Shown here: piece by piece, positions 63,612-64,000 of the stretch | Position numbering within the stretch: position 1 is the first letter of the stretch | How the letters are laid out: each line of letters starts with the position of its first letter | Assembly (NCBI GenBank): GCA_037074765.1 | Contig: JBAMDO010000072.1 | Span: 1-64,000 of the forward strand | DNA: 64,000 nucleotides | DNA from: Mansonella perstans | Taxonomy: Eukaryota; Nematoda; Chromadorea; Rhabditida; Onchocercidae | Reading direction: 5' to 3' | The notes under the pieces: model-generated | Seen by the model: the letters and a program-made list of their open reading frames with translations, nothing else | Database searches by the model: none | Told to the model about the DNA's origin: nothing | Program-made: the position numbers and the translations under genes

Positions 63612-64000
63612 CTGCAGAAAAACCGTTAATTCAACCAACAAATCATTGAGTAATTAATTAATTACACACGATAGTAAATAGTAGCAGTGGCAATAATCAA
63701 TAACAAAATGAAAAATGCGGAAAATAAAAGTTTTAAAAATCACAAATCCCATTTCTGTTCATTACAAAACTTATTGAATCTCAGCAGTAATGTATCAAAG
63801 AAGAAAATCCCATTAAACATGCAAATTCCGGAAAGCAAATTTACAAAATCATGAGGTTCCGACAGCAATGCACAAATGACTTATTTCAATAATACTTCTG
63901 AAAAAGCAGAAAAAACTGACCCCAGCACAATTTTTTCTTTAAAAAAATCTGCATGAATTACTTTACCAAAACAAATGGCAGAAAGAAAATACATTGCGTT
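63612..64000. other. Window edge, non-coding
   Basis: A+T-rich sequence with no supportable exon. It is presumably intron upstream of the exon ending at 63408. Confidence 0.5.

Noticed and set aside
63415..63657. + strand 80-codon frame over the membrane-helix exon
   Set aside because: The minus strand has the stronger acceptor, a cleaner membrane helix with basic stop-transfer residues, and shares orientation with the neighbouring gene. Not fully excluded.
1..64000. CRISPR arrays, prokaryotic operons, tRNA or rRNA genes, transposase genes
   Set aside because: None seen. Repeats lack the regular spacer pattern, and no cloverleaf, ribosomal RNA or transposase motif was recognised by eye.

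Overview
The window looks like chromosomal DNA of a parasitic, probably filarial (spirurid), nematode. It is very A+T rich and full of short tandem repeats. Its genes are split into many small exons by short introns. Three start codons lie 0 to 5 nt behind a splice acceptor, which is the mark of spliced-leader trans-splicing. The recognisable proteins include the DOP1 protein PAD-1, an inversin-type protein like nematode MLT-4, and mitochondrial ribosome recycling factor. I see no prokaryotic features: no CRISPR array, phage or insertion sequence.

Layout. 1-9127: A+T-rich DNA with micro- and minisatellites and no gene I can support. 9128-12178 (+): a small unrecognised protein with a C-terminal membrane helix; its frame seems to break at an 11-A run. 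12179-22604: non-coding, with GATA, CA/TA and 29-bp repeats. 22605-41333 (+): a complete pad-1/DOP1 gene. I reconstructed it as 50 exons whose junction phases all agree, giving about 2,458 residues. 41334-44132: intergenic. 44133-49716 (+): a 10-exon inversin-like ankyrin/IQ gene (likely mlt-4), with a possible alternative last exon at 50082-50224. 51369-53246 (-): mitochondrial ribosome recycling factor, four exons, complete. 53636-53869 (+): a probable small gene, head to head with it. 55661-58422 (-): the C-terminal part of a cysteine-rich type I membrane protein resembling the tail of a furin/PC5-type proprotein convertase. Possible further upstream exons lie at 61469-62313. 63408-63611 (-): a probable terminal exon encoding a membrane helix and a Thr/Ser-rich tail, continuing beyond the window or forming an alternative end of the gene below it.

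The genes do not form one pathway. PAD-1 works in endosome/Golgi trafficking and membrane lipid asymmetry, recycling factor in mitochondrial translation, and MLT-4 in moulting. If the cysteine-rich gene is a convertase, it could act in secretory processing, possibly of cuticle proteins. No new multi-gene system is evident. The most useful leads are splice-level: a candidate frame-breaking exon in pad-1, alternative terminal exons in the mlt-4-like and cysteine-rich genes, and two small unrecognised genes. All exon boundaries were read by eye from splice consensus and phase, without transcript data.
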